Counted from the stretch's first letter, positions 8,747 through 17,374 are shown. The stretch: DNA of 64,000 nt from Azoarcus indigens (GCF_004361735.1 NZ_SNVV01000003.1:289805-353804); one strand, 5' to 3'. Numbers and translations are program-made. Notes: generated by a model from the letters alone, not told the origin.

Positions 8747-11376
8747 ATGCCGCCCCAGGCCGGCGGGAACAGCACCAGCGCCGCATAGCTGCTCCACAGC
8801 ACGCCGCCGTTGTAGTGCCACAGCCGTGCCACCACCAGCGGCTCGTAGGGCGCCTCCAGGCCGACATAGCCGCGGCGTACCCGCAGCGCCTGCAGCAGGG
8901 TGACCACGGTGGCCATGCCGAGGTGCACCAAGGAGTAGCCCAGCACCACCGCGATCACCGCGTCATGGGCGGTGGCCGTCACCACCAGCCCGGCCGCCCG
9001 CAGCGCGGCGTAGACCAGTCCCAGCGCCAGCGCGCCCCCCGCCGCCACCGCGGCGAAGGCGGCAGCGCCGTGCTTCGGCCCCCTGCCCTGCGCCATCCGC
9101 CGGGCGCAGCGCTGCATGGCGAACTGCGCCAGGGTGTGCGCCACCGCCGCCGCCAACAGCAGGCGGCCGGCGCGGCCGGCCATGCCGCCGCCCTCCGGCA
9201 CCTCCCAGGTGGGCCCCACCGTCCACAGGTAGAACCAGCCGAACAGCAGCGCCAGGTAAAGCGCGCCGTCCGCCAGCAGGGTAAGCGCCATGCCCCACAG
9301 GCCTGGGCCATCGGCGGTGCGGGAATGCAGCGGCGGATCGCCGGGCGCGGTACGGGCGTCCGGCGCGGCGGCCGGATGGGCGCCGTTCTCCCACGACCAG
9401 CGCAGCAGCAGCCCGGCCACCACCACCGCCGCCGCCAGCGCCACGCCGTAGGCCTTGGCCAACAAGGCGATGCACACCACCGCCAGTGCCAGCGCGGCGA
9501 GGAAAGGCAGCGCGGTGTTGCCCGGCAGATGGATGATCTCCCTTACCTCGCCGCTGGCCGGGTCGGTACCCCAGGTTTCGCGGCGGCCGTGGTCTATCAC
9601 CGCCAGCCCGCCACGGCCGGCGGCCAGTTCGCGGCCGATGCCGGGCTGGTCCCACAGCGGGTGGCGGCCTTCCACCCGTGGCAGGCTGATGAAGTTGTAA
9701 GGATTGGGCGGCAGCGCGGTGGCCCACTCCAGCGTGTCCGCCTGCCACGGGTTGTCCGGCGCCGGCCGGCCGAAGCGGAAGTGCAGCAGGATGTCCGCCA
9801 GCACCGTGACCACCCCGGCCGCCATGACGAAACCGCCGATCGAGGAAATGAGGTTGGGCAGGTCCCAGCCCAGCCCGGCCTCGTAGGTGTTCACCCGCCG
9901 CGGCATGCCCAGCAGCCCGGTCCAGTGCATCACCAGGAAGTTGAGGTTGAAACCGCCGAACACCAGCCAGAAGCCCCAGCGCCCCAGCGCCGGCGAGGCC
10001 ATGCGGCCGGAAAAGTGCGGCAGCCAGTAGTACAGCCCGGCGATCAGCGGGAAGAACATGCCGCCCACCAGCACGTAGTGCATGTGGGCGACGACGAAGT
10101 GGGTGTCATGCACCTGCCAGTCGAAGGGCACCAGCGCCAGCATCACGCCGGTGAGGCCGCCGGCGACGAAGATGACGAGGAAGCCGGTGAGCCACAGCAT
10201 CGGCAGGTGGAACACCGGCCGCCCCAGCCACAGGGTGGCGATCCAGGAGAACACCTGGATGGCGGTGGGGATGGCCACCAGCATGCTGGCGGCGGAGAAG
10301 AAGGCCTGCGCCAGCATCGGGATGCCGACGGCGAACATGTGGTGCACCCACAGGCCGAAGCTGATGAAGCCGGTGGTGAGCACCGCCACCACCACCCAGG
10401 CGTAGCCGACGACCGGCCGGCGGGCAAACACCGGCAGCAGGGTGGACACGATGCCGGCCGCCGGCAGGAAGATGATGTACACCTCCGGATGGCCGAACAG
10501 CCAGAACAGGTGCTGCCACAGGATGGGGTCGCCGCCGCGGGTGGGGTCGAAGAAGGGCATGCCGGCGGCGCGCTCCAGCTCCAGCAGGATGCTGCCGAGG
10601 ATGAGCGGCGGGAAGCCGATGACGATCATCATTGCCATGGTCAGGATGTACCAGGCGTACAGCGGCATCTTGTCCAGCGCCATGCCGGGCGCGCGGGCGC
10701 GCAGGATGGACACCGCCAGTTCCACGCCGGCGGACACCGCGGAGATCTCGACGAAGGTGACACCGATGAGCCAGAAGTCGGAGTTCGGCCCCGGCGTGTA
10801 GGTGGCGCTGGCCAACGGCGTATACATGAACCAGCCGGCATCCGGCGCGATGCCGAGGAAGAGGCTGGCGCACAGGATCAGCCCGCCGAACAGGTAGCAC
10901 CAGTAACCCAGCGCCGACAGGCGCGGAAACACCAGGTCGCGCGCGCCCAGCATCTTGGGCAGCAGGTACACCGCCAGGCCTTCCATCATCGGCACCGCGA
11001 ACAGGAACATCATCACCGTGCCGTGCATGGTGAAGACCTGGGCATACACCTCCGGCGTCATGATGGTGTGGCCGGGCAGCGCCAGCTGAGTGCGGATTAG
11101 CATCGCCAGCAGGCCGCCGAACAGGAAGAAGCCCAGCCCGGTGAGCATGAAGCGCAGGCCGATGGCGGTGTGGTTGACAATGGTCACCGCGCGCCAGCCG
11201 CGCGGGTTGCCCCAGACGGCGTTGAAGTCCTCGTGCAGGCGGGCGGGGTCGGGATCGCCGCCGCTGGACTGCGGCGCCTTGTCGGCCGGGCCGGTGCCCG
11301 CGCCGCCGCCTTCGCCGGCACCCTCGCCCTCCCTGCCGCCCCGGGGCAGCGGCCAGTCCCTCGCGTCGCCGCTCAT
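8743..11376 (-). CDS. ctaD: Cytochrome c oxidase subunit I fused to a subunit III domain
   Basis: 877 residues. Residues about 60-600 are haem-copper oxidase subunit I: HGTVMMFLFAVP with a haem ligand near 115, FGHPEVYIIFLP near 294 (the GHPEV glutamate of A1-type proton channels and the CuB His-Tyr pair), WVHHMFAVG near 344 (CuB histidines) and DTHFVVAHMHY near 425 (haem ligands). From about residue 655 a subunit III-like membrane region follows (ALLFGWFYLW, later GYSLVHLGMATV). The enzyme reduces oxygen to water at the inner membrane. The ATG at 11376 overlaps the coxII stop. Fused I-III polypeptides are known in caa3-type enzymes and some other bacterial oxidases. Confidence 0.92.
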   Translation of the reverse strand: MSGDARDWPLPRGGREGEGAGEGGGAGTGPADKAPQSSGGDPDPARLHEDFNAVWGNPRGWRAVTIVNHTAIGLRFMLTGLGFFLFGGLLAMLIRTQLALPGHTIMTPEVYAQVFTMHGTVMMFLFAVPMMEGLAVYLLPKMLGARDLVFPRLSALGYWCYLFGGLILCASLFLGIAPDAGWFMYTPLASATYTPGPNSDFWLIGVTFVEISAVSAGVELAVSILRARAPGMALDKMPLYAWYILTMAMMIVIGFPPLILGSILLELERAAGMPFFDPTRGGDPILWQHLFWLFGHPEVYIIFLPAAGIVSTLLPVFARRPVVGYAWVVVAVLTTGFISFGLWVHHMFAVGIPMLAQAFFSAASMLVAIPTAIQVFSWIATLWLGRPVFHLPMLWLTGFLVIFVAGGLTGVMLALVPFDWQVHDTHFVVAHMHYVLVGGMFFPLIAGLYYWLPHFSGRMASPALGRWGFWLVFGGFNLNFLVMHWTGLLGMPRRVNTYEAGLGWDLPNLISSIGGFVMAAGVVTVLADILLHFRFGRPAPDNPWQADTLEWATALPPNPYNFISLPRVEGRHPLWDQPGIGRELAAGRGGLAVIDHGRRETWGTDPASGEVREIIHLPGNTALPFLAALALAVVCIALLAKAYGVALAAAVVVAGLLLRWSWENGAHPAAAPDARTAPGDPPLHSRTADGPGLWGMALTLLADGALYLALLFGWFYLWTVGPTWEVPEGGGMAGRAGRLLLAAAVAHTLAQFAMQRCARRMAQGRGPKHGAAAFAAVAAGGALALGLVYAALRAAGLVVTATAHDAVIAVVLGYSLVHLGMATVVTLLQALRVRRGYVGLEAPYEPLVVARLWHYNGGVLWSSYAALVLFPPAWGGI

Positions 11377-12194
11377 CCGCCGCGCTCCTGCTGCCAGGCG
11401 GCGTAGGCCGCCGGTTCGTGGGCCACCACCCGCAGCACCATGAAGGCATGGCTGACGCCGCAATATTCGGCGCACTGGCCGCGGTACTCGCCCGCCTCGT
11501 CCGCCTGCAGGCGAATCAGGTTGCTGCGCCCCGGCACCATGTCGATCTTGCCCGCCAGGCGGGGAATCCAGAACGAGTGGATGACGTCCGCGCTGCGCAC
11601 CACCACGTCCACCGGCTGGCCGGCCGGCAGGTGCAGCTCGTCCGCCAGCACCACGCCGGTGTCCGGGTAGTGCACCTCCCACCACCACTGGTGGCCGATG
11701 ACCTCGATGCGCAGCGGCGCCTCGCCGCTGGCCGGCGGCAGAGGCAGCATGCGGTGGCCGGCGGGAATGCCGAAAGCGAGCAAGGCGATGATGGCGAAGC
11801 CCGGCAACAGCAGCCCGCCGCCCACCAGCCAGAGCAAGGTGATGCGTTTCGCTTCCACAGGCCCGACCATGGCCGAGGGCCGGCGCAGCGCATGCAGCCA
11901 CAGCGCCACTACGCCGATCAGCACGATCGTTCCCACCGTCAGCATGCCCCACCACAACTGCGCCGCCTCCCGCGCCGCCGGGCCCGCAGGTTGCAGGGTG
12001 GAGACCGGTCCGGCGCAGCCGCCCAGGACACAGGCCAACACGCAGGCCAGGGCCAGCAGGCCGAGAAGGCGGCGGCAGGCATCGCCATTGCCCCGCGTCG
12101 CCGCCGGCCGCCCCGGCTCCCCGCTGCCGGCCGCGCACCGGACGGCTCCCCCCAGCCCAGACTCCAGGAGACCCGCATGCCCCACCGCCCCCAT
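11373..12194 (-). CDS. ctaC: Cytochrome c oxidase subunit II (lipoprotein-type, no haem c domain)
   Basis: About 270 residues. A lipoprotein-like signal (CRRLLGLLALACVLACVLGGC) is followed by two membrane helices, then a cupredoxin domain: IGHQWWWEVHYPD, the CuA ligands HSFWIPRL and GQCAEYCGVSHAFM. The protein ends shortly after CuA, so it lacks the cytochrome c extension of true caa3 enzymes. The start is a problem. No ATG, GTG or TTG is in frame just before the signal sequence; the nearest are GTG at 12185 and ATG at 12194, both inside the divergent gene that starts at 12177. The end coordinate is therefore provisional, and a small indel in the sequence is possible. Confidence 0.85.
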   Translation of the reverse strand: MGAVGHAGLLESGLGGAVRCAAGSGEPGRPAATRGNGDACRRLLGLLALACVLACVLGGCAGPVSTLQPAGPAAREAAQLWWGMLTVGTIVLIGVVALWLHALRRPSAMVGPVEAKRITLLWLVGGGLLLPGFAIIALLAFGIPAGHRMLPLPPASGEAPLRIEVIGHQWWWEVHYPDTGVVLADELHLPAGQPVDVVVRSADVIHSFWIPRLAGKIDMVPGRSNLIRLQADEAGEYRGQCAEYCGVSHAFMVLRVVAHEPAAYAAWQQERGG

Positions 12195-12749
12195 CTGCCC
12201 GACCTGCCGCTGGCGCCGCCGCTGCCGGACGAAGTGCCGGAGCCGATCCGCAGCCGCGCCGCCATCGGCGGCCATCCGCTGCATCCCATGCTGATCCACT
12301 TCCCGGTGGCGGCGCTGATCGGCCTGGTGGCGGTGGATGCCGGCTGGTGGCTCACCGGCGACCCCTTCTGGGCGCGTGCCGGCCTGTGGCTGGCCGGGGT
12401 GGGCGCCGGCGGCGGCTGGGTGGCGAGCGCCATGGGGCTGGTGGACCTGCTCACCGTGCCGCGCATCCGCGAGAAGATCACCGCCTGGTGCCATGCGCTG
12501 ATCGCGGTGATGATGCTCTCCGCCGCCTCGCTCAACTGGCTGGTGCGCCTGCGCGCGGAAGACGGCGTGGCGCTGGCCGGGCCCTGGCTCTCCCTGCTCA
12601 CCGCAGTGCTGATCGCCCTGGCCGGCTACCTCGGTGGCCGGCTGGTCTATGAGCATGCGGTCGGCGTGCATCACAAGAGCCGCCTGGTGGAGCCGCATGT
12701 GCCGCCGGGCACCGCCGCGGCCGAGGCCGACGGCAGCGGCGGCGCCTGA
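12177..12749 (+). CDS. DUF2231 family membrane protein
   Basis: 190 residues with four membrane helices, opening with the DUF2231 hallmark IGGHPLHPMLIHFPVAALIG: the paired HP motifs around residues 40-52. Later segments include WWLTGDPFWARAG and a His-containing helix ITAWCHALIAVMML. The family is widespread, of unknown function, and often found near respiratory or redox genes. AGGAG at 12166-12170 supports the ATG at 12177. It is divergent from coxII with essentially no intergenic space, and convergent with the CopD/HemJ-like gene 17 bases downstream. Confidence 0.85.
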   Translation: MPHRPHLPDLPLAPPLPDEVPEPIRSRAAIGGHPLHPMLIHFPVAALIGLVAVDAGWWLTGDPFWARAGLWLAGVGAGGGWVASAMGLVDLLTVPRIREKITAWCHALIAVMMLSAASLNWLVRLRAEDGVALAGPWLSLLTAVLIALAGYLGGRLVYEHAVGVHHKSRLVEPHVPPGTAAAEADGSGGA

Positions 12750-12766
12750 GGGCAAGGCGGCGCCGC

Positions 12767-13189
12767 TCATTGGAAGGGCTTGGCCAGCACCAGCCACAGC
12801 GTGAGGCCGATGAAGACCGCCGCGCCCAGCCCGCAAGCGCTGGCGCGCCGCCGCAAGCCCAGCGGCGGCGGCGGCGCGCGCTCCACCTTCAGGATCAACG
12901 CGCCGCAGCCGGCGTGACAGCACACCATGCCGGCCACCGCGGTGAGCTTGGCCACCAGCCATAGCTGGACCACGTCCTCGCGCACGAAGAGCACCGTGCC
13001 GGAGGCGATGGCGAGCAAGGCGGCCGGCGTCGAGATGCCGATGAAGAGCAGCCGCGCCAGCCGTGCATGCAGCCGGTCTTCGTCGGCGTCCTGCGGCGCC
13101 CAGGCGGCGCGCACCAGCACCGGCAGGTAGAGCAGCAGGCCGCACCAGACGATGAGCGCGGCGAAGTGAAAGACTTTCAGCCAAGGCAT
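12767..13189 (-). CDS. CopD/HemJ-like four-helix membrane protein
   Basis: 140 residues with four hydrophobic helices. The start WLKVFHFAALIVWCGLLLYLP matches the first helix of the HemJ/CopD superfamily, including the conserved His in helix 1. Later helices contain WLVAKLTAVAGMVCCHAGCG, with a Lys and a His typical of the group. HemJ oxidises protoporphyrinogen and CopD takes part in copper import, so either role fits a gene beside a haem-copper oxidase. The length suits HemJ-like small proteins better than full CopD. Transcribed toward the convergent DUF2231 gene. Confidence 0.7.
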   Translation of the reverse strand: MPWLKVFHFAALIVWCGLLLYLPVLVRAAWAPQDADEDRLHARLARLLFIGISTPAALLAIASGTVLFVREDVVQLWLVAKLTAVAGMVCCHAGCGALILKVERAPPPPLGLRRRASACGLGAAVFIGLTLWLVLAKPFQ

Positions 13190-13282
13190 GGACGCCCCCG
13201 GATTCTGCGGATGATGTGAGGCCGCGGCGGCCCGCGCCGCCGGCGGGGAGGCGCCCCGCCTGCCTGCCGCGCAGTGGCGCCT

Positions 13283-14791
13283 TCACAGGAAGTATTCCCA
13301 GCGCCGGGCCAGCCACTCCAGGAAGCGCTTGCCGACATCGCGGCGCTTCCATTCCTGCGCCAGGATCTCGTGGGAGGCAGCCTCGTCGCGGGCGAACAAG
13401 GCCTCCATCTCGCGGGCGAAGCCGGCATCCAGCACCAGTACGTCGGCCTCGTAGTTATGGACGAAGCTGCGCCAGTCCAGGTTGGTGGAGCCTACGCTGG
13501 ACCACACGCCGTCTATCACCGCCGTCTTGGCGTGCAGCAGCGCGTCGCGGCGCTCGAACACCCGGATGCCGGCTTCCAGCAAGGTGTCGTAATGGGAGCG
13601 GCCGGCGTGGAAAGGCGCCCAGAAATCGCTGAAGCCGGGCAGCGCCAGGCGCACGTCCACCCCGCGCCTGGAAGCCGCGATCAGCGATTCCAGCGTGCGC
13701 TCATCCGGCACGAAGTAGCCGTAGGTGAGCCACACCCGCTTGCTGGCGTGGTCGATGGCGGACAGCAGGGCAACGTAGAGTTCGCTGCGCTGGCTGGCCG
13801 GGTCGGCGGCGACTACCCGCATGGCCATCGCGCCGGCGCGGCCGGGCGCCTTGTCCTGCACCGCCTCACGCGGCGGCGCCGCCGGTTGGCAGCGCTGGCC
13901 CTGCCAGCCCTCGTCGAACAGGTTCTGGAACTGGGAAACCACCGGGCCGCGGACGATGACGTGCGTGTCTCGCCAGCCGGATTTCGGGTCCGGCGTCTTC
14001 ACTTTGCGGCCGAAGGAGCCGGAGCTGTAGACCGCGCTGATGTTGATGCCGCCGGTGAAGGCGACCTGGCGGTCGACCACCAGGATCTTGCGGTGATCGC
14101 GGTTGTTGATGTTGAGCTGGGTATCGCCCGCCAGGCGCAACGGATTCACCGGGTTGAACTCGCACACAGCCACGCCGGCCGCGCGCAGCCGGTCGAAATA
14201 GGCCGCCGGGGTGGCGATGGAGCCTACGCTGTCGTACAGCACCCGCACTTCAACGCCTCTCGCCCGCCGCTCCTCCAGCAACTCGGCCAAGCGCTCGCCG
14301 GCACCGTCGGCTTCGAGGATGTAGGTTTCGAGATCGATGTGATGCTGCGCCTGAGCGATGGCCTGGAACATGGCGTCCTGCGTCTTCGGGCCATCCACCA
14401 GCAGGTGGGCATCGTTGCCCAGCACCAGCGGCGAGCTGACCACCCCCTCCACCTGGGCGAGGTGGTGCGCCAGCAGGCTCTGCTCGCTGGCATCCCGCCC
14501 GAGGCGGCGCAGCGCGGCCTCGGCGCGGCGGGCGCTGAGCGGCCCGCGTTCGTCCTCCACCCGCAGCTCGGCGAGGCGCGGCGTGCCGGCCGCCTCCGGC
14601 AGCGTGGCGGCCGGGCCGGACACGCAGGCACCGAGCAAGGCGCACAGCAGGAGCAGCAGCCCCCACTGCGGCCGGCGCCTGCCCGCGGGGGCTGGCGGCT
14701 CGGGATGCGGGCTCGCCGGCTCAAGCCCAGAGCCCGTCGGCTCAGGGCGCGAGCCCGCAGGCTCAGGGCGCAGGCTTGATGAGGATGTCAT
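13283..14791 (-). CDS. Phospholipase D family cardiolipin synthase (ClsC/YmdC-like lipoprotein)
   Basis: 502 residues with two HKD catalytic motifs: NRDHRKILVVDRQVAFTGGIN in the first half and LLHAKTAVIDGVWSSVGSTN in the second, each with the downstream Gly/Ser-Asn element. Such enzymes join two phospholipids, or a phospholipid and an alcohol, at the inner membrane. A hydrophobic segment LLLLLCALLGAC gives a lipobox. The 42 residues before it are a Pro-Glu-rich set of 7-residue repeats, an odd N-terminus for a lipoprotein, so the true start may lie downstream of 14791. The 5' end overlaps the stop of the BON gene at 14763. Confidence 0.85.
   Translation of the reverse strand: MTSSSSLRPEPAGSRPEPTGSGLEPASPHPEPPAPAGRRRPQWGLLLLLCALLGACVSGPAATLPEAAGTPRLAELRVEDERGPLSARRAEAALRRLGRDASEQSLLAHHLAQVEGVVSSPLVLGNDAHLLVDGPKTQDAMFQAIAQAQHHIDLETYILEADGAGERLAELLEERRARGVEVRVLYDSVGSIATPAAYFDRLRAAGVAVCEFNPVNPLRLAGDTQLNINNRDHRKILVVDRQVAFTGGINISAVYSSGSFGRKVKTPDPKSGWRDTHVIVRGPVVSQFQNLFDEGWQGQRCQPAAPPREAVQDKAPGRAGAMAMRVVAADPASQRSELYVALLSAIDHASKRVWLTYGYFVPDERTLESLIAASRRGVDVRLALPGFSDFWAPFHAGRSHYDTLLEAGIRVFERRDALLHAKTAVIDGVWSSVGSTNLDWRSFVHNYEADVLVLDAGFAREMEALFARDEAASHEILAQEWKRRDVGKRFLEWLARRWEYFL
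14696..14777. repeat. 21-bp tandem repeat, about 3.8 copies
   Basis: Units of the form CGGCTCAGGGCGCGAGCCCGC repeat with drift across 14696-14777. On the minus strand they encode the heptads RPEPAGS, RPEPTGS, GLEPASP and HPEPPAP at the N-terminus of the phospholipase D gene. The last copy runs through the final codons and stop of the upstream BON gene (14763). Confidence 0.75.
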
Positions 14792-15086
14792 TCTTGACCG
14801 ACTGCACCCCCGGGACGCCGCGCGCCAGTTCGACCGCCTGGCGCGCTTCTGCCGCGGTCGCGACGAAGCCGCTCAGTTGCACCACGCCGCGATAGGTCTC
14901 CACCTTCACCTCACGGGCTTTCACTACCGGGTCGTCCACCAGCCTGGCCTTCACCCGGGCGGTGATGGTTGCGTCATCGACGTACTCGCCGGTGGACTGC
15001 CGGGTTGCGGTGGGTGCGCAGGCCGCGAGCAGCGGCAGCGCCAGTGCCGCGGCTGCGGCGCCCAACATGGATCGTCTGTTCATCAT
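14763..15086 (-). CDS. BON domain lipoprotein
   Basis: 107 residues. An N-terminal signal (NRRSMLGAAAAALALPLLAAC) has twin arginines and a lipobox ending LAAC. One BON domain follows: DDATITARVKARLVDDP, then VKVETYRGVVQLSGFV and AVELARGVPGVQSVKNDI. BON domains (OsmY, DolP) bind anionic phospholipids and protect envelope integrity under osmotic or other stress. GGAGGAA precedes the paired ATGATG, so Met 15086 or 15083 can serve as start. It lies immediately upstream of, and overlaps, the cardiolipin synthase gene, fitting a role at anionic lipid. Confidence 0.88.
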   Translation of the reverse strand: MMNRRSMLGAAAAALALPLLAACAPTATRQSTGEYVDDATITARVKARLVDDPVVKAREVKVETYRGVVQLSGFVATAAEARQAVELARGVPGVQSVKNDILIKPAP

Positions 15087-15262
15087 CGCCGGGTTCCTCC
15101 GGTGGTTGGAAAGCCTGGATTCGGAATCGCGCGCCACCTGCGGAGCGGCGGCGGCGTCCTCGCGGCCAGCGCGGGTGCGCGGGCCGGTGCCTGCCGGGTC
15201 GCGGTGCTCTCGCCGGCTCCAGCGCGCGGTGGCGCGGCTGGCGCTGCGCGCCGCGGAACGGC

Positions 15263-15760
15263 TCACGACGCCGGCATCGCCGGGCGGAGGGCATTGATCA
15301 CCTCCTCCACGCCGGCAACTTCGCGGGCAATGGCATCCGCCCGGGTGATCTGGTCCGCCGGTACCAGCCCGTCCAGGGTGACCTGGCCACGGGCGACGGT
15401 GACGGTGATGGCACTGGCCTGCACCCGGCTGTCCGCGCCCAGGGCGGCGTTCACCCGCGCCCTCAGCACATCGTCGTTCACCGGCTCCGGCGTGGGGCGG
15501 GAGGTTTCACTGACCGAGGTGGGGCCTTCCTCCGTCTGGATCTTGTCGCCGCAGCCGGCGAGCGCCAGGCTGAAGACGGCGAACAGGGTGACGAACAGGC
15601 GAGCCGGGCGTGGCCGCCGTGCCGTCCCACCACGGGCGGGCAGGTCGCCGCGCACGACGGCAAGCAGGGGCGGCAACGCGCCGGCACCGTGAAAACCGGC
15701 AAGGCTGGCGGCGGCGGCTGCGCCCAGGGAAATCGGGGGGCTCATGCTGTTCATGCTCAT
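15263..15760 (-). CDS. BON domain lipoprotein, second copy
   Basis: 165 residues. A 55-residue N-terminal region leads into a hydrophobic segment with lipobox (VTLFAVFSLALAGC), a short linker, and a BON domain: NDDVLRARVNAALGAD, ITVTVARGQVTLDGLV and AIAREVAGVEEVINALRP. GGGAGG precedes ATG 15760, but the long region before the signal suggests that a later start is possible. It lies between the other BON gene and a DUF1328 gene on the same strand, forming a small envelope-stress group with the cardiolipin synthase. Confidence 0.82.
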   Translation of the reverse strand: MSMNSMSPPISLGAAAAASLAGFHGAGALPPLLAVVRGDLPARGGTARRPRPARLFVTLFAVFSLALAGCGDKIQTEEGPTSVSETSRPTPEPVNDDVLRARVNAALGADSRVQASAITVTVARGQVTLDGLVPADQITRADAIAREVAGVEEVINALRPAMPAS

Positions 15761-15772
15761 CGGCCTCCCTGG

Positions 15773-15934
15773 CTAGCGTTGCAGGACACCCAGCACCAGG
15801 GACACCACGAAGACCACCAGGAAGATGTAGAACAGGATCTTCGCGATGCCGGCGGCGCCGGCGGCGATGCCACCGAAGCCAAACAGGGCGGCGATGATGG
15901 CGATGACAAGGAAAACCGCGGCGTAATAGAGCAT
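15773..15934 (-). CDS. DUF1328 small membrane protein (YtjA-like)
   Basis: 53 residues starting [20 protein letters not shown] and ending LGVLQR, with two hydrophobic helices joined by the Gly/Ala-rich turn [12 protein letters not shown]. This is the standard length and pattern of DUF1328/UPF0391. GGAGG lies 7 bases before ATG 15934. Function is unknown; the family is common among stress-induced envelope genes. It stops 12 bases before the second BON gene, so the two are probably cotranscribed. Confidence 0.9.
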   Translation of the reverse strand: MLYYAAVFLVIAIIAALFGFGGIAAGAAGIAKILFYIFLVVFVVSLVLGVLQR

Positions 15935-16422
15935 GGCTGACCTCCTCGGTCCGGAAGCGGCTGTTTACGACCCTCGCGGCAGCAAACAGCGTGCCTTCCC
16001 CGGCGGCTCGCGGCCGGGAGCGGGGAGAATGGCGGCTCCGCTTGCGCCCGCTTTCCGGCCCTCGCCTATGACCCACCGCCTGTCGCCCGCCCCCGCCGGC
16101 GACGGCCGTTTCCCGTCCTCCCGCCGGCCTTCAGGGTGATTTTTCCCGCGACTTCTGCCCCTCCGTGCAGGGAAAGCCGCTGATAGCCGGGGCACTTCTC
16201 CGGTTTTGCGCCGTGCCCGCCGGTTCAGCCCCCTGCTTTCACGCCTTTTCCGCCAGCCACGGCGCACGCTCGGCCTTTTCCGGCGGAAATCCCTGAAAAA
16301 ACGCCATCTGACCGGTAACTATTACAGGCTGCCGGGCTTGGTCGCACCCCCGCGGCGCCGGGCATGAAAGCTGCGCCTTTGCCGGCACCGCGGCCCCGCC
16401 GCCATAAAAAGGAGGACATGCC
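15935..16422. other. Divergent intergenic region between DUF1328 and DUF3309 genes
   Basis: About 490 bases without a supported gene. It holds GGTAACTATTACA at 16314-16326, a symmetric GTAA-TAG-TTAC half-site pattern matching 10 of 13 positions of the element found upstream of the hemerythrin and ferritin-like genes. The rest is GC-rich with no recognisable promoter. Confidence 0.45.
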
Positions 16423-16581
16423 ATGACCGTATCGACCATCCTGCTGGTCATTCTCATCCTGCTCCTGGTTGGCGCCCTGCCCACCTGGCCCCACAGCGCC
16501 GGTTGGGGCTACCGGCCCAGCGGCCTCATCGGCCTGGTCCTGGTCGTCGTCCTCATCCTGCTGCTGATGGGCGCGATATAG
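16423..16581 (+). CDS. DUF3309 small membrane protein
   Basis: 52 residues beginning MTVSTILLVILILLLVGALP, then the family hallmark TWPHSAGWGYRPSG and a second helix LIGLVLVVVLILLLMG. Length and motif match DUF3309. GGAGG at 16411-16415 supports the ATG. Function is unknown; such proteins cluster with CsbD, DUF1328 and BON stress genes in betaproteobacteria. It is followed by a strong terminator. Confidence 0.9.
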   Translation: MTVSTILLVILILLLVGALPTWPHSAGWGYRPSGLIGLVLVVVLILLLMGAI

Positions 16582-16619
16582 CGACGGGCGCGGCGGCCTG
16601 CGCTGCGCCGCGCCTTCAG

Positions 16620-16658
16620 GGAAACGCCCCCTGCGGCGGCGCCGCAGGGGGCGTTTCC
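16620..16658. terminator. Bidirectional intrinsic terminator
   Basis: A perfect 18-bp stem (GGAAACGCCCCCTGCGGC and its complement) closes on a 3-base GGC loop, with TTGTT after it on the plus strand and AAA within the stem. It lies between the convergent DUF3309 and CBS genes and can serve both. Confidence 0.85.
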
Positions 16659-16688
16659 TTGTTCAGGCCGGCCGCCGCCAGCCACGGC

Positions 16689-17177
16689 TCAGGACATCTG
16701 CGTGCTGGAACCCGGCCCGCCGCTGTTGCGGCCGGCGGGGGGAGAGGCAGAACTGCCCGGACTGTGCGAGGGCTGCGAGATGCCGCATACCGCCTGCCCC
16801 GCCGGCCGCTCGCCCTGGCGGTTGGCAAGATCCGCCAGGGAGATGATGCCCACCATCTTCTTGTCGTGATCCAGCACCACCAGCCTGTGCAACTGGATGT
16901 CGCCCATGTTGCGGGCAACGCCGTCCAGTTCGTCGTCGTCGAAGCAGTACTTCACCTGTTCGCTCATCACCTTCCGCACCTCGGTTTCGCCAGCCATGCC
17001 GGCGGCCACGCCGCGGATGGCGATGTCGCGGTCGGTGACCATGCCGACCAGGCGGCCGTTCTCGCCTACCGGCAGGGAGCCGACGTCGCAGTCCGCCATC
17101 ATCCGCGCGGCCTCGTGTATGGATTGACTCGGATTGACCAGCTTCACGTCCCTGGTCATCGCTTCTCGTACCAGCAT
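16689..17177 (-). CDS. CBS domain pair protein
   Basis: 162 residues. Two CBS motifs form a Bateman module: VREAMTRDVKLVNPSQSIHEAARMM with GSLPVGENGRLVGMVTDRDI, then VRKVMSEQVKYCFDDDEL with LVVLDHDKKMVGIISLADLA. Bateman modules bind adenosyl ligands (AMP, ATP, SAM) and usually act as sensors of energy state. The last 35 residues are a disordered Ser/Pro/Gly tail. GGAGG 6 bases before ATG 17177 supports the start. Stand-alone CBS proteins often appear among stress genes; the partner is unknown. Confidence 0.9.
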   Translation of the reverse strand: MLVREAMTRDVKLVNPSQSIHEAARMMADCDVGSLPVGENGRLVGMVTDRDIAIRGVAAGMAGETEVRKVMSEQVKYCFDDDELDGVARNMGDIQLHRLVVLDHDKKMVGIISLADLANRQGERPAGQAVCGISQPSHSPGSSASPPAGRNSGGPGSSTQMS

Positions 17178-17374
17178 GATGCACCTCCTTGATATGACTG
17201 AGGAAAATCAGCATCAGACCGAACAGCTGAGGACGCGCCCCAGCGGGTCTATGCTGCATCTGGGGGCTGCAAGCCCCGTACCCGCGGGCTTCGCCCGGCC
17301 GGCGCCGCCCCGGCCGCCCCGACGCGAGGCACGCCATTTGCGACATCCCCAGCCACGATGATCCGGAGGTCGAT

